From Anaerolineales bacterium (GTDB lineage Bacteria; Chloroflexota; Anaerolineae; Anaerolineales; Villigracilaceae), in the NCBI GenBank assembly GCA_014860745.1, contig JACZJC010000064.1:1-64000 (forward strand): a stretch of 64,000 bases of DNA, read 5' to 3'. Shown in pieces: positions 1 to 8,913 of this stretch (positions are counted from its first letter, which is position 1; every line of letters begins with the position of its first letter). The notes below the pieces were generated by a model that was not told the DNA's origin, made no database searches, and was given only the letters and a program-made list of their open reading frames with translations. Both the position numbers and the translations under genes were made by a program.

Positions 1-1026
1 GCCCCGCACCTTCTTGAACTTGCCCACCCCGCCGCTGGCATGGACGAGCAGGCCGCGCTTGACGCCCTCCTGCAAGGTAATCAATGTCAGTAAACGATAT
101 AACCCCTCTTCCATCGGTAAAGATGTGTCGTAACCAAACAGCGGCTGGGTCATCGCGCCATTGCGGACGAAGAATCCCATGACCGCGTTCAAGAGTCCAT
201 CCTTCTTAAGTCCATACATGTGCAGGATATTTTCATCCCGCGCGAGTTTCAAAAATTCAAAAGTAAGTTGCGGGTTGTAGTACGAATATTTTTGCAAATA
301 AAGCAATTCATACAACTCAACGGCGCGGTGCAATTCCTCATCGGACAGATCTTTTCCGTTCACCACTTTGTAGCCGTTCTTTTTCAATACGCGCAAATCC
401 TCTTTGCATTGGCGAGTTTTCAACGAAGTGACAGGATCCATATACCAGACCTGGCGGCTCAAGACCAGATCGTAGCCGAGTCCTTCCAAAGTTTGATAAA
501 CATGTGGATTCTTCTTTTGATCCACAGACCGAAATACGATTGCCCGATCCGGGAACCACTTGATGAGCGCTTCGCTCAACGCCGACAACTGCCCGCTGGC
601 AGAGTCCCCTTTGGGGATTACTGACGGATATAGATTCGTCGAAAGCAGATAGTTGTTGACAAAGACCACCTTATCCAATTCGGCATAGCGAAAATACCAC
701 GCCACTGGATTCATGATGAGCTTCACCAAAAATTCCGCCAGCGGGTTGTTGAGATGCTTCACTTCTTCGAATGCGCCGTAGGAAACATAATGACTATACG
801 GTGAAACCGTGTAGGTATTTTGAGCGTGAAAGTCTGTGACTGTGATGGGGATGATGGTGTCATCAATTTTGACCGTCATCAACTGCGTGTTGTACACATT
901 GCGGATGTACTTCTGCGGGCCATCGGTCATCAGAGGGATGAGATAACGGCGTGCATAATCGCCGTCTTCCGATTGAGGAAAAGGAAGGGAATGGATGTTT
1001 TCGCGGGTGAAGAGTTCTGGTTGCAT
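1..1026 (-). CDS. GNAT/FemAB-like acyltransferase (partial, runs off left edge)
   Basis: One uninterrupted reading frame enters from the left edge and starts at ATG 1026 on the minus strand; about 342 residues are visible and the C-terminus is missing. The visible end reads HASGGVGKFKKVRG, which resembles the S/A-G-x-x-x-FK-x-x-RG motif of the GNAT_6/FemAB-like fold, so I infer an acyl- or aminoacyl-transferase; the substrate is unknown. It is the fourth gene of a minus-strand operon after the OleC-like, OleD-like and metallo-hydrolase genes, so it may add or use an acyl group in that pathway. A dispersed repeat lies directly upstream (1036-1154) and no clear ribosome-binding site precedes the ATG. 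Confidence 0.6.
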   Translation of the reverse strand, partial: MQPELFTRENIHSLPFPQSEDGDYARRYLIPLMTDGPQKYIRNVYNTQLMTVKIDDTIIPITVTDFHAQNTYTVSPYSHYVSYGAFEEVKHLNNPLAEFLVKLIMNPVAWYFRYAELDKVVFVNNYLLSTNLYPSVIPKGDSASGQLSALSEALIKWFPDRAIVFRSVDQKKNPHVYQTLEGLGYDLVLSRQVWYMDPVTSLKTRQCKEDLRVLKKNGYKVVNGKDLSDEELHRAVELYELLYLQKYSYYNPQLTFEFLKLARDENILHMYGLKKDGLLNAVMGFFVRNGAMTQPLFGYDTSLPMEEGLYRLLTLITLQEGVKRGLLVHASGGVGKFKKVRG

Positions 1027-1035
1027 GTGTAATCT

Positions 1036-1154
1036 GGTGGTCGAGTAGCTGGGAACGGTGGCGAGCGGCGTATCGAGACCACCATGTTTTCAAGGAATTT
1101 TATATTTATATATAACTTGTTGGTTTCGATACGGGCTTCGCCCTACTCAACCAA
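1036..1154. repeat. Dispersed inverted-repeat pair (TCGATAC family)
   Basis: Two related imperfect inverted repeats. The first (1036-1083) has GGTGGTCGAGTAGC facing TATCGAGACCACC. The second (1120-1154) has TTGGTTTCGATAC facing CTACTCAACCAA. They are separated by an AT-rich stretch (1090-1119). The look is that of a REP-like dispersed element. The second arm overlaps the 3' end of the metallo-hydrolase gene and supplies its TGA stop. Confidence 0.6.
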
Positions 1155-1986
1155 CAGGAGGTTTCTGGAATTTAGAAATCGTTTCTTCGCAATGAGATGG
1201 AATCACATGCGTATCGGGATGAGTTAGAAAGTATGAATGCAAAACCCCCAGCGTTTCGCGATAGGCTTTGGGATCGGGGAAAAGGAGATTGGCAATTTTA
1301 TGCGGCGGACAGTTCTCGACGATGGAGCGTTTCAGCCATGCCGCATCCGCGACAAAGAAAAAAACTTTGCCATCGTCATCCCGCGCGAAGACACCCATTT
1401 GTCCGTGCGCGTGACCGGGCAATTCCACGCCGATGATGGAACTATCGCCAAGCAGATCAAAGCCAGACTTAAAAGGCGCGTATTCTTCGGATAACAGAAT
1501 GGGTTTGGTGATATCTACTTCGTGGGAGCGCGCATCGAAGTCAGTAGGGATGAGTCCGCGCAGGAAGGCGTGCTTCATATCCTCGAAGGGATGCAAATTG
1601 CGAAGATGTGAAAAGGCGTGGGGCATGTAAACGAAACGGGACCAGGCCAGGTCGGGGAGAGAGGCGATGTGATCCGCATGGAAGTGGGAAATGAAAACGT
1701 GGGAGATGTCCTTTGGCCGCAGATTGAAGGTGGCAAGTTGATTCACAATGAGGTCTTCTTCGCGAAGAGTCACGGGAGTCATCCAGCGATAGAAACGCTT
1801 TGGAAATTTTTTCGTCTCGTCGAAAAAACGGTAGGAGTAACCTGTGTCGAAAAGCATCGCGCCGAACGTTGGATGGCGGAACAGCGCGAACATGGCGGGG
1901 AAGCGGATCGTACGCCAGCGTCCACCGTGGATGGCGATATGTTCGGGTGCGGTGCAGTACCCTGCGTGAAGGACGTTGATTTTCAT
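1147..1986 (-). CDS. Metallo-beta-lactamase-fold hydrolase
   Basis: 279 aa. The zinc-binding signature HFHADHI (HxHxDH) is near residues 101-107, followed by ELPGHAHGQMG, VADAAW and a C-terminal IPSHCE histidine, giving the full ligand set of the MBL superfamily. The layout resembles lactonase or hydrolase members such as AHL lactonase-like proteins, but the substrate cannot be read from sequence. The start ATG at 1986 sits 8 bases from a palindromic repeat (1995-2084) and has no Shine-Dalgarno. The stop codon lies in another repeat. In an operon with OleC/OleD-like genes a hydrolase of esters, lactones or thioesters would fit, but that is inference. Confidence 0.8.
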   Translation of the reverse strand: MKINVLHAGYCTAPEHIAIHGGRWRTIRFPAMFALFRHPTFGAMLFDTGYSYRFFDETKKFPKRFYRWMTPVTLREEDLIVNQLATFNLRPKDISHVFISHFHADHIASLPDLAWSRFVYMPHAFSHLRNLHPFEDMKHAFLRGLIPTDFDARSHEVDITKPILLSEEYAPFKSGFDLLGDSSIIGVELPGHAHGQMGVFARDDDGKVFFFVADAAWLKRSIVENCPPHKIANLLFPDPKAYRETLGVLHSYFLTHPDTHVIPSHCEETISKFQKPPVG

Positions 1987-1994
1987 GATTCGAT

Positions 1995-2084
1995 ATGTCG
2001 TTGCGAGGGCAGTGCTTTTCTGCCCGAAGCAACCTCCTCATTGGGGATTGCTTCGTCGTCGCTCCGCTCCTCCTCGCAATGACA
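1995..2084. repeat. Palindromic repeat element (TTGCGAGG family) overlapping oleD-like 3' end
   Basis: Outer arms ATGTCGTTGCGAGG (1995-2008) and CCTCGCAATGACAT (2071-2084) are inverted, with inner GAAGCAAC / GATTGCTTC arms. This matches the look of a very common dispersed bacterial element that translates as SLRGGAERRRSNP. The end of the OleD-like reading frame (from 2084 down to 2038) is encoded inside the element. Confidence 0.75.
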
Positions 2085-3066
2085 TGGTCTCTTTCCACCA
2101 TTTCAAGAATCTTTCCACGCCTTCTTCAACAGAAACACGCGGCTGATAACCAAGTTCGTTTCTTGCGGCGGAGATGTCGAGCGTGGTGCTGTTCGCCAGC
2201 ATGCTGACCGAAATTCTAGTGAGCGGCGGTTCGGGGCCGTATGGGATGAGGGAATAAAAAAACTCCAGCATGCCCGCCGCAGTGTCTGCGGTTTTATATG
2301 AAATCTTTCTTTTTGGATGCGGTAGATTCAATTCATCGCAAATGCGTTCGATGAGTCTCCAGATTTTGACAGGCTCTCCGTTGGAGATGTTGTATTTTTT
2401 GCCGAGCGTATTCGCAGGCGACTCGGCGCATAGCAAAAGCGCATCCACCACATTCTGGATGTAGGTCAGATCAACGACGTTTTCACCATCGCCAAGGATT
2501 GGAAGCCTGCCCGATTTCAAACGCGGGATGAGTCGCGGAAAGATGACCGTATCGCCTTCGCCAAACAACGCGCGCGGGCGGATCGAGACGACGGCGAGTC
2601 CGTTCGCAAAACCTTTGTCAATTTCCTCTTCAGCGAGAAGTTTCGTAGCGGCATAATTACTGATAGGTTCGGGTAACGCATCCGATTCTTTTACGCCGAC
2701 CCGCGAGTTGTAATCGAAATAAATACTCGGTGTGGAAATGTACACAAGGCGTTTTACTTTGTTTTCCAAACACGCCCGCACCACATTGCGCGTGCCGATG
2801 ACATTGGCTTGATAAAATTTTTCAAAATTTCCCCATGGCGAGGGAAGCGCGGCGCAATGAAAGATAACCTCCCGCCCATTGAATGCGGCGACCAATCCAG
2901 CCATCTTTTTGATATCCAATTGGAGCGGGCGGATCCCCTCGCTCTCAAGCTGCTCCAATTTCAGCGTGTTGCGCCCAAGTGCGGCCACATCCCAGCCCAT
3001 TCCGTGCAGGCGGCGCGCCAATGCTCCGCCTACAAATCCTGTCGCGCCTGTCACCAGCGCCTTCAT
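2038..3066 (-). CDS. NAD(P)-dependent epimerase/reductase, OleD-like (3beta-HSD family)
   Basis: 342 aa short-chain dehydrogenase of the extended type. The N-terminal Rossmann motif TGATGFVGGAL (TGxxGFxG) starts near residue 7, and the catalytic YxxxK is YAATK with an upstream Ser (STPSIYFD). The family includes OleD (2-alkyl-3-oxoalkanoate reductase) and 3beta-hydroxysteroid dehydrogenases. Its ATG overlaps the stop of the OleC-like gene by 4 bases (ATGA), so the two are translationally coupled, which favours the OleD reading. The last 15 residues or so (MSLRGGAERRRSNPQ) are encoded by a dispersed repeat and are probably not part of the ancestral protein. Confidence 0.75.
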   Translation of the reverse strand: MKALVTGATGFVGGALARRLHGMGWDVAALGRNTLKLEQLESEGIRPLQLDIKKMAGLVAAFNGREVIFHCAALPSPWGNFEKFYQANVIGTRNVVRACLENKVKRLVYISTPSIYFDYNSRVGVKESDALPEPISNYAATKLLAEEEIDKGFANGLAVVSIRPRALFGEGDTVIFPRLIPRLKSGRLPILGDGENVVDLTYIQNVVDALLLCAESPANTLGKKYNISNGEPVKIWRLIERICDELNLPHPKRKISYKTADTAAGMLEFFYSLIPYGPEPPLTRISVSMLANSTTLDISAARNELGYQPRVSVEEGVERFLKWWKETMSLRGGAERRRSNPQ

Positions 3067-4649
3067 GAAAGCCCCTTCCTTGCAAGCATCGATAATTCCT
3101 CGCGAATGATCTTGGAATTATGCCGCACATCGGTGGGAAATTTTTTTATAAATAAAAATATCCTTATCCTTGAAGCTTGGGCATGAGACATTGCCAGCGC
3201 GATCAATTCCTGCCTGATTTTATCTTTGTTTTCTTTCGCGCCTGTTTTCAATTCCACCCATAAAACGGGCTCGCCATTTGCTTCAACCAGCGCAGTACGA
3301 AAAACCCGCGGATGGGCGTTGAAGATGTTTTCGATTTGCTCGGTGAATAAAGTTCCATCGCTTGTGATCACGCGGTGCGATTTTCGTCCGCAGAACCAGA
3401 GACGTCCCTCATCGTCGAAATACCCGACGTCGCCCATGCGGTGGATGACCTTGTCGCCAAGTTTGATTTTGGCCAAACGGTTGGCGTCTTCTCTTTGGAT
3501 ATAACCCCGCGTCGTGGCCGCGCTTTGAACTGCGATCTCGCCAACGACATTCGATTCCACTGCTAGTGAATCCTGCCACTCTTCGATCGGCTCCTCGGTG
3601 ATGGGTATGATGCGCACGGTCACGCCTTCGATGGGTTTTCCCAAACAGATTCCCGCGCCTGATTCGGTTTTTTCTTTTAAAGAGAATATTTCGCGGCTTT
3701 CAACTTTGGCGATTGGCAGAGTCTCTGTGGCGCCGTAGATTCCGAAAAGGCCTGTGGAATCCTCGAGCATGCCGCGGAATCTTTGTTGCAGGGGGATGGT
3801 GGCTGGCGCACCTGCGGTGATGATGCGCTTGAGGGAGGAAAGAAGAACGGGGCGAGATGCAGAAGTGTTGTTTTCTGCGAAAGAAGAAAGAAGGTCGAGC
3901 ACGATGGGGGAGGCAAACATATTGGTGACGTTGAATTTTTGGATGGCTGTGATGATTTTTAGCGGATCTGTTTTGCCTGGGACGGGGAAAGTGATATCTG
4001 GGATGACGGAGGTGACGCCGAGCAAGAGGTCGATCAGTGCGTAGAGAGGGAAGGCGGGCAGGTCAATTTCGTCGGATGTGATACCAAAAGTGTTTTGAAG
4101 GAGATTCAATTGGGCGGCGAGGTTGGCGTGGGTGTAGATCGCCCCTTTGGGAAGGCCGGTGCTGCCGGAGGTGTAGATGATGGCGGCTGCGGGAGAGGTG
4201 GGGAGTGGTAATTTGAAATTTGTAACCTGTACCCTGTAACGTTCGATTTGTACTATCGTCAAGTTATGTTTGATTGATTTCTTTCCCCAGCCGAAGATTC
4301 TTCGCAAAGCATGGCTGAGCGAGTTGCCGATGAAAATATCAGGTTGGGATTCTTCGAGGATCTTGCCGACTTTTTTCAAGCCGATGGCGGGGTCCAGGAT
4401 GATGGGGACGAGGCCGAATTTGAGGAGGGCAATGGCAAAAGGGAAAAAGTTCACACTCGGGGGAGTCATCACAGCGGCGGACATGCCAGGGGTGAGCTGG
4501 CAGGCTTGAAGTCCAAGAAGGAAGCGGTGAGTTTGGGTGAGGATTTCTCCGTAGGTGAGAGTCCTCCAAATATTTCTGTCAAAATAATTGAACGCGGGTT
4601 TGTCCGGATGGGTGCGGGCGGTTTGTTCGAATTTTGCGAGGAGATCCAT
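3063..4649 (-). CDS. AMP-dependent ligase, OleC-like (fatty acid ligase / beta-lactone synthetase family)
   Basis: 528 aa adenylate-forming enzyme. The phosphate-binding loop IIYTSGSTGLPKG is at residues 157-169; later come GIYGATETLPIA (YGxTE) and GDVGYFDDEGRLWFCGRKSH, the A8-type hinge region. The segment LVPIILDPAIG...EESQPDIFIG and the HALRRIFGWG stretch look like OleC-type enzymes, which turn beta-hydroxy acids into beta-lactones, rather than acetyl-CoA synthetases. It is the first gene of the minus operon. TACAAT lies 8 bases before the ATG with no Shine-Dalgarno, so the message may be leaderless. No oleA thiolase or oleB hydrolase is visible; they could lie beyond the left edge. Confidence 0.72.
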   Translation of the reverse strand: MDLLAKFEQTARTHPDKPAFNYFDRNIWRTLTYGEILTQTHRFLLGLQACQLTPGMSAAVMTPPSVNFFPFAIALLKFGLVPIILDPAIGLKKVGKILEESQPDIFIGNSLSHALRRIFGWGKKSIKHNLTIVQIERYRVQVTNFKLPLPTSPAAAIIYTSGSTGLPKGAIYTHANLAAQLNLLQNTFGITSDEIDLPAFPLYALIDLLLGVTSVIPDITFPVPGKTDPLKIITAIQKFNVTNMFASPIVLDLLSSFAENNTSASRPVLLSSLKRIITAGAPATIPLQQRFRGMLEDSTGLFGIYGATETLPIAKVESREIFSLKEKTESGAGICLGKPIEGVTVRIIPITEEPIEEWQDSLAVESNVVGEIAVQSAATTRGYIQREDANRLAKIKLGDKVIHRMGDVGYFDDEGRLWFCGRKSHRVITSDGTLFTEQIENIFNAHPRVFRTALVEANGEPVLWVELKTGAKENKDKIRQELIALAMSHAQASRIRIFLFIKKFPTDVRHNSKIIREELSMLARKGLS

Positions 4650-4714
4650 GCCGGAATATTGTAGCTGGTTATGAGGTTTGTCAGGGTTGTCCTATTATGT
4701 TTGTTACTTGGTAT

Positions 4715-4730
4715 TGTGATAAATTTCACT
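4715..4730. promoter_or_regulatory. CRP/FNR-type operator candidate
   Basis: TGTGA (4715-4719), six bases, then TCACT (4726-4730): a dyad with the spacing of CRP/FNR-family sites (TGTGA-N6-TCACA). It lies between the divergent oleC-like gene and the hdr/mvh operon. It would make sense as redox, energy or cAMP control of the hydrogenase complex. Its presence also argues that the hdrC reading frame does not begin as far upstream as 4671. Confidence 0.5.
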
Positions 4731-4829
4731 ACTCTGAGTATAGGTGGTAATTTATCAATACTGCGAATGGATGACTTTGGTCATACCGAGCAGCAACTGG
4801 TGTGGTTTGGTTGTGGCACGGAGGCTCCT

Positions 4830-5426
4830 ATGCCCCAGATGACAGATGAACGGGTCCGCGCGGGATTAACCCACGAGGAAGACCTTTCCCTATTACATGA
4901 AGTCAGTATGAAGACCGCGGGCGTTTCGCGGCTGGAGATGTGCATCCAGTGCGGGACGTGCGGGGGCTCCTGCCCCGTCGCCAAGGATATGGATCACACG
5001 CCGCGCATGTTGTTCGCGATGCTGCGGGCGGGCATGCGCGAGGAAGTGTTGCGGAGCAACACGCAATGGCTGTGCGTCTCCTGCTATCACTGCGTGGTGC
5101 GCTGTCCGCAGGAGGTGCACATTGCGGACGTGATGTACACGCTCAAGGGCATGGCGATCAAGGCAAAGTTATATGCCAACTCCACCGCCCCTGATTTTTC
5201 ACAGACGTTCGTGGATATGGTTGAGTCGTACGGGCGCAGTTTCGAAATGGGACTGGCTTCGCGGCATTACCTCAAACACTTCCCATTGAGATTGCCGGGC
5301 ATGATGCCGATGGGGCTGGGCATGATCACCAAGGGGCGCATGGCGCTTACGCCGAAACGAATCAAGCACATGGATCAGTTGACAAAGATATTGAACCGCG
5401 CCAAGCAACTGGAGATGACCTCATGA
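4830..5426 (+). CDS. hdrC: Heterodisulfide reductase subunit C-like iron-sulfur protein
   Basis: Ferredoxin-like electron-transfer subunit linking HdrA to HdrB. Two complete [4Fe-4S] motifs are visible: CIQCGTCGGSCP and CVSCYHCVVRCP. I chose ATG 4830 because GGAGG (4820-4824) precedes it at good spacing; ATG 4767 is the next in-frame alternative. A still longer frame from 4671 would add a hydrophobic N-terminus, but that stretch holds a CRP/FNR-like dyad and is probably promoter. The stop overlaps the hdrB start by 4 bases (ATGA). It is the first gene of the Hdr/Mvh operon. Confidence 0.88.
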   Translation: MPQMTDERVRAGLTHEEDLSLLHEVSMKTAGVSRLEMCIQCGTCGGSCPVAKDMDHTPRMLFAMLRAGMREEVLRSNTQWLCVSCYHCVVRCPQEVHIADVMYTLKGMAIKAKLYANSTAPDFSQTFVDMVESYGRSFEMGLASRHYLKHFPLRLPGMMPMGLGMITKGRMALTPKRIKHMDQLTKILNRAKQLEMTS

Positions 5427-6418
5427 ACAAATATCTTTTATATCCAGGTTGTTCGATGGAATCCAGCGCGAAGGCGTACATGGAGTCGCTTAATGCGATC
5501 GTGGAGCCGCTCGATCTGCACTTCGATGAGATCGAAGATTGGAACTGCTGCGGCGCGACGGAATATCTCGGCATCAACCTCATCCCTGCCTATTCGTTGA
5601 TCGCGCGTAACCTGGCGCTGGCTTCGAAGCAAAAGAACGGCACGCGGACAGTGGTCGCACCGTGTTCGGCATGTTATCTCAACCTTGCCAAAGCGGATCA
5701 TTACATGCAGGAACGTCCATCACTGGGCGTGAAGGTCAATGAAGCGCTGGCGGCGGGTGACCTGCAATACAAGGCTGGCACGCTGGATGTCCGTCACCTG
5801 ATCGACATTCTCGTCTACGACGTGGGGCTGGAAAAAATACGGGATGCCGTTGTGCGCCCGTTGACGGGCCTCAAGGTCGTGCCGTACATGGGTTGCATGT
5901 TACCGAGACCCGATTATCAGCATCGCTGGTCGGACCATGAGCACCCGACCGAATTGGATGACCTGTTGCGCGCGCTGGGCGCTGACGTGATCGATTATCC
6001 GCTCACGACCAGTTGCTGCGGCGGACACATGACCCAGATCGGCCCCGAAACTGCATTTGAGTTAATCCGCAGACTCGTATCTGACGCAGACGGACGCGGC
6101 GCGCAGATGATGGTCACGGTTTGCCCGATGTGCCAGATGAACATCGATGCCTATCAAAATGAAACGAATCATTTCTTCGGCACCGAATATCACATGCCGA
6201 TCCTATTCTTCACGCAGTTGATGGGGCTGGCATTCGGGCGTGACCCAAAGGAACTGGGCATCGGCGTGGAACTGGTCAGTTCGCGCAATGCGCTGGCGAA
6301 TATCGGTGTGGAAGTGCCTGTGACGCAGGAACCCGCCGCACCGCGCAAAAAGGATGAAGGGCTGCCCATGCCGCGACGCTGGAACAAGCGCGAGGCGCAG
6401 AAGGAGGCGGTGAAATGA
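5423..6418 (+). CDS. hdrB: Heterodisulfide reductase subunit B-like (two CCG domains)
   Basis: 331 aa. Two cysteine-rich CCG motifs are visible: PGC...NCCGA...CSAC in the N-terminal half and GC...SCCGG...CPMC in the C-terminal half. In HdrB these bind the two noncubane [4Fe-4S] clusters that cleave a disulfide. The native substrate in a bacterium without coenzyme M/B is not known from sequence. The tail after residue 300 is charged, Pro/Lys-rich and probably disordered. Start and stop overlap hdrC and hdrA by 4 bases each, so the three are translated as a coupled unit. Confidence 0.9.
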   Translation: MNKYLLYPGCSMESSAKAYMESLNAIVEPLDLHFDEIEDWNCCGATEYLGINLIPAYSLIARNLALASKQKNGTRTVVAPCSACYLNLAKADHYMQERPSLGVKVNEALAAGDLQYKAGTLDVRHLIDILVYDVGLEKIRDAVVRPLTGLKVVPYMGCMLPRPDYQHRWSDHEHPTELDDLLRALGADVIDYPLTTSCCGGHMTQIGPETAFELIRRLVSDADGRGAQMMVTVCPMCQMNIDAYQNETNHFFGTEYHMPILFFTQLMGLAFGRDPKELGIGVELVSSRNALANIGVEVPVTQEPAAPRKKDEGLPMPRRWNKREAQKEAVK

Positions 6419-8412
6419 CAGAGAAAATCGGAGTCTATGTCTGTCACTGCGGGTCGAATATCGCAGGCGTGGTGGATGTGGTGGACGTCGCCAATTGGGC
6501 GGCGGAAAAACTCGGTCATCAGGGCGTAGTTATTGCGCGTGATTACAAGTTCATGTGCTCCAGCCTTGGGCAGGAGTTGATCGAGAAGGACATTAAAGAG
6601 CTGGGTTTGACCCGTGTGGTTGTTGCAGCTTGTTCGCCGCATTTACACGAGAAGACGTTTCGCACGGCGGCAAAGAACGCGGGCTTGAATCCGTATCTGG
6701 TGGAGCTGGCTTCGATCCGCGAGCAGGTCTCGTGGGTGCATACGGATAAAGCCGTCGCCACGGCAAAATCAAAGGCGGTGGTATCAGGCGCGGTGTCGAG
6801 GGTGATCGAGAATCGCGCGTTGGATGAGATCAAGGTCCCGATCAATCCGAATACTTTGGTTGTGGGCGGCGGCATTGCTGGAATCCAATCTGCGCTGGAG
6901 ATAGCGAACGCGGGCTTCCATGTATATCTGGTGGAGCGCGAACCGTCCATTGGCGGGCACATGGCGCAATTTGATAAAACCTTCCCGACGTTGGATTGTT
7001 CTGCGTGTATCCTCACGCCGCGCATGGTGGAGGCAGGGACGCATCCGAACATCACGTTGTTGACGTGGAGCGAAGTGGTGAACGTGGCGGGATATGTCGG
7101 CAATTTCAACGTCACCATCAAAAAGAAGGCGCGCTTTATCAATGAAGAACTTTGCACAGGCTGCGGCATCTGCCAGGAGAAGTGCCCGAAGAAAGTGATT
7201 GACGATGTGTACGAAGCGGGGCTTGGATACCGCAAGGCGGTCTACACACCGTTCGCGCAAGCCGTGCCGAACTTCCCTGTGATGGACAAGGAAAATTGCA
7301 CCTACTTCGAAAAAGGGACGTGCAAGGCGTGTGAAAAATTCTGCCCAACCAACGCGATCGACTTCAACCAGCAGGATGAATTGATCAACATCGATGTGGG
7401 CAATATCGTGCTTGCCACGGGCTACGACCTGTTCGACGCGCGGCGCGTGAGTAACTATGGCTATGGACGGTTGCCGAACGTGTTCACAAGTCTGGAATTC
7501 GAGAGATTGTCCAACGCGGCGGGACCGACTTCCGGCAATATCGTTTTGCGTGACGGCAAGACAACGCCAAAGAGCGTGGGCATCATCCACTGCGTTGGCT
7601 CGCGCGACCGAAATTTCAACAACTATTGCTCGGTCATCTGCTGTATGCAGGGTTTGAAGTTTGCGCATCTCGTCCACGAACGGACAGGCGCGACGGTCTA
7701 TAACTTCTACATTGACATGCGCACAGCGTATAAAGCCTACGACGAGTTCTATCAGCGTGTGTTGGAGGAGGGAACGCTCTTCGTGCGCGGCAAAGTGGCG
7801 GAGGTCACGGATGCGGCGCGGTATTCGAACGAGAGAGGCAAACTCATCATCCAAACCGAGGATACGTTGGCGGGCAAGCAAAGGCGCATCCCTGTGGATA
7901 TGGTCATCCTCTCCAGTGGATTACAGCCGCGCAAAGATGCAAAGGAAGTCGGCAAATTATTCGGCATTTCCTGTTCGATGGATGGCTGGTTTACGGAAAA
8001 ACATCCCAAGCTTGATCCCGTCTCAACGATGACCGAAGGCATTTACATCGTGGGCTGTGCGCAGGGACCGAAGGATATCCCGTCCAGTGTGGCGCAGGGC
8101 GCGGCGGCTTCGGCACGCGTGCTGGATAAGATACTTCAAAAAGAAGTTGCGCTTGAACCAATCAAGGCCACCGTGGATCAAGCCAAATGTTCAGGCTGCA
8201 AAATTTGCAATGGACTATGCCCGTTCAACGCCATCGCGTTCATCGAAGATGACAAGATTTCCTATATCAACCCCGCGCTCTGTCAGGGATGCGGTACTTG
8301 TGTGGCGGCTTGTCCTGCGGGCGCGATCAGCGGCACGGGCTTCAGCAATGAACAGATCATCGCGCAGATCGATGGCTTGCTGCTGCGTAATCTCGAGCCA
8401 GCGGAAGCGTAA
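6415..8412 (+). CDS. hdrA: Heterodisulfide reductase subunit A-like flavoprotein (electron bifurcation)
   Basis: 665 aa. The N-terminal HdrA domain has early cysteines (VCHCGSN). The FAD-binding VVGGGIAGIQSA is near residue 148, with CSACILTPRM after it. Two [4Fe-4S] motifs follow (CTGCGICQEKCP near 249 and CKACEKFCP near 303) and two more at the C-terminus (CSGCKICNGLCP near 591 and CQGCGTCVAACP near 622). In Hdr-Mvh complexes this FAD bifurcates electrons from H2 between ferredoxin and the HdrB substrate. All expected cofactor motifs are present. Coupled to hdrB by ATGA; mvhD follows after 12 bases. Confidence 0.92.
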   Translation: MTEKIGVYVCHCGSNIAGVVDVVDVANWAAEKLGHQGVVIARDYKFMCSSLGQELIEKDIKELGLTRVVVAACSPHLHEKTFRTAAKNAGLNPYLVELASIREQVSWVHTDKAVATAKSKAVVSGAVSRVIENRALDEIKVPINPNTLVVGGGIAGIQSALEIANAGFHVYLVEREPSIGGHMAQFDKTFPTLDCSACILTPRMVEAGTHPNITLLTWSEVVNVAGYVGNFNVTIKKKARFINEELCTGCGICQEKCPKKVIDDVYEAGLGYRKAVYTPFAQAVPNFPVMDKENCTYFEKGTCKACEKFCPTNAIDFNQQDELINIDVGNIVLATGYDLFDARRVSNYGYGRLPNVFTSLEFERLSNAAGPTSGNIVLRDGKTTPKSVGIIHCVGSRDRNFNNYCSVICCMQGLKFAHLVHERTGATVYNFYIDMRTAYKAYDEFYQRVLEEGTLFVRGKVAEVTDAARYSNERGKLIIQTEDTLAGKQRRIPVDMVILSSGLQPRKDAKEVGKLFGISCSMDGWFTEKHPKLDPVSTMTEGIYIVGCAQGPKDIPSSVAQGAAASARVLDKILQKEVALEPIKATVDQAKCSGCKICNGLCPFNAIAFIEDDKISYINPALCQGCGTCVAACPAGAISGTGFSNEQIIAQIDGLLLRNLEPAEA

Positions 8413-8424
8413 GGAGCGGACTCC

Positions 8425-8913
8425 ATGACTGATCAATTTGAACCCACCATCATCGGCTTCACCTGCAACTGGTGCAGCTACCGCGCTTCGGATCTGGCCG
8501 GGACCGCCCGCATGAAATATGCGCCGAATGTGAAACTCATCCGCTTGATGTGTTCCGGGCGCCTCGACCCCACCTTTGTGCTGCGTGCCCTTTCAAGCGG
8601 CGCAGACGGGGTGATGATCACGGGCTGTCACCCCGGTGAATGTCATTACATCGAGCAGAACTACAAGGCGCTGCGCCGTTTTCTCCTCCTCCGAAGAGTG
8701 CTCAACGGTCTGGGCATCGAGCCTGAAAGAGTCAAACTCGTTTGGGCAAGCGCGGCGGAAGGCGCAAGGTTCGCGGCGGAGACTACCGCCTTTGTAGAAG
8801 AGATACGGAAGCTGGGTCCGTTGAATTGGGGCAAAGCGGACGATGGACCCCAGGCGACAGACCATGATCAACCATCCTTTGCCCATGGCAAGGAAATGGA
8901 GGTGCCGGCATGA
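8425..8913 (+). CDS. mvhD: MvhD-like iron-sulfur subunit of non-F420-reducing hydrogenase
   Basis: 162 aa. FTCNWCSYRASD near the N-terminus, MCSGR, and GCHPGECHY are the conserved cysteine signatures of MvhD/FlpD, which carries a [2Fe-2S] centre and bridges the hydrogenase to HdrA. A ribosome-binding site (AAGGAG) precedes ATG 8425. The C-terminal 25 residues are acidic and His-rich and look like a poorly conserved tail. The stop overlaps the mvhG start by 4 bases, supporting stoichiometric production. Confidence 0.9.
   Translation: MTDQFEPTIIGFTCNWCSYRASDLAGTARMKYAPNVKLIRLMCSGRLDPTFVLRALSSGADGVMITGCHPGECHYIEQNYKALRRFLLLRRVLNGLGIEPERVKLVWASAAEGARFAAETTAFVEEIRKLGPLNWGKADDGPQATDHDQPSFAHGKEMEVPA

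Noticed and set aside
4671-4829. Hydrophobic N-terminal extension of HdrC as a membrane anchor
   Set aside because: The region has a CRP/FNR-like dyad and lies directly after the divergent gene start; a good RBS precedes ATG 4830. Hdr-Mvh complexes are cytoplasmic.
6543-7881. Long open frames antisense to hdrA
   Set aside because: Shadow frames of a GC-biased gene; no domains, and hdrA is fully supported.
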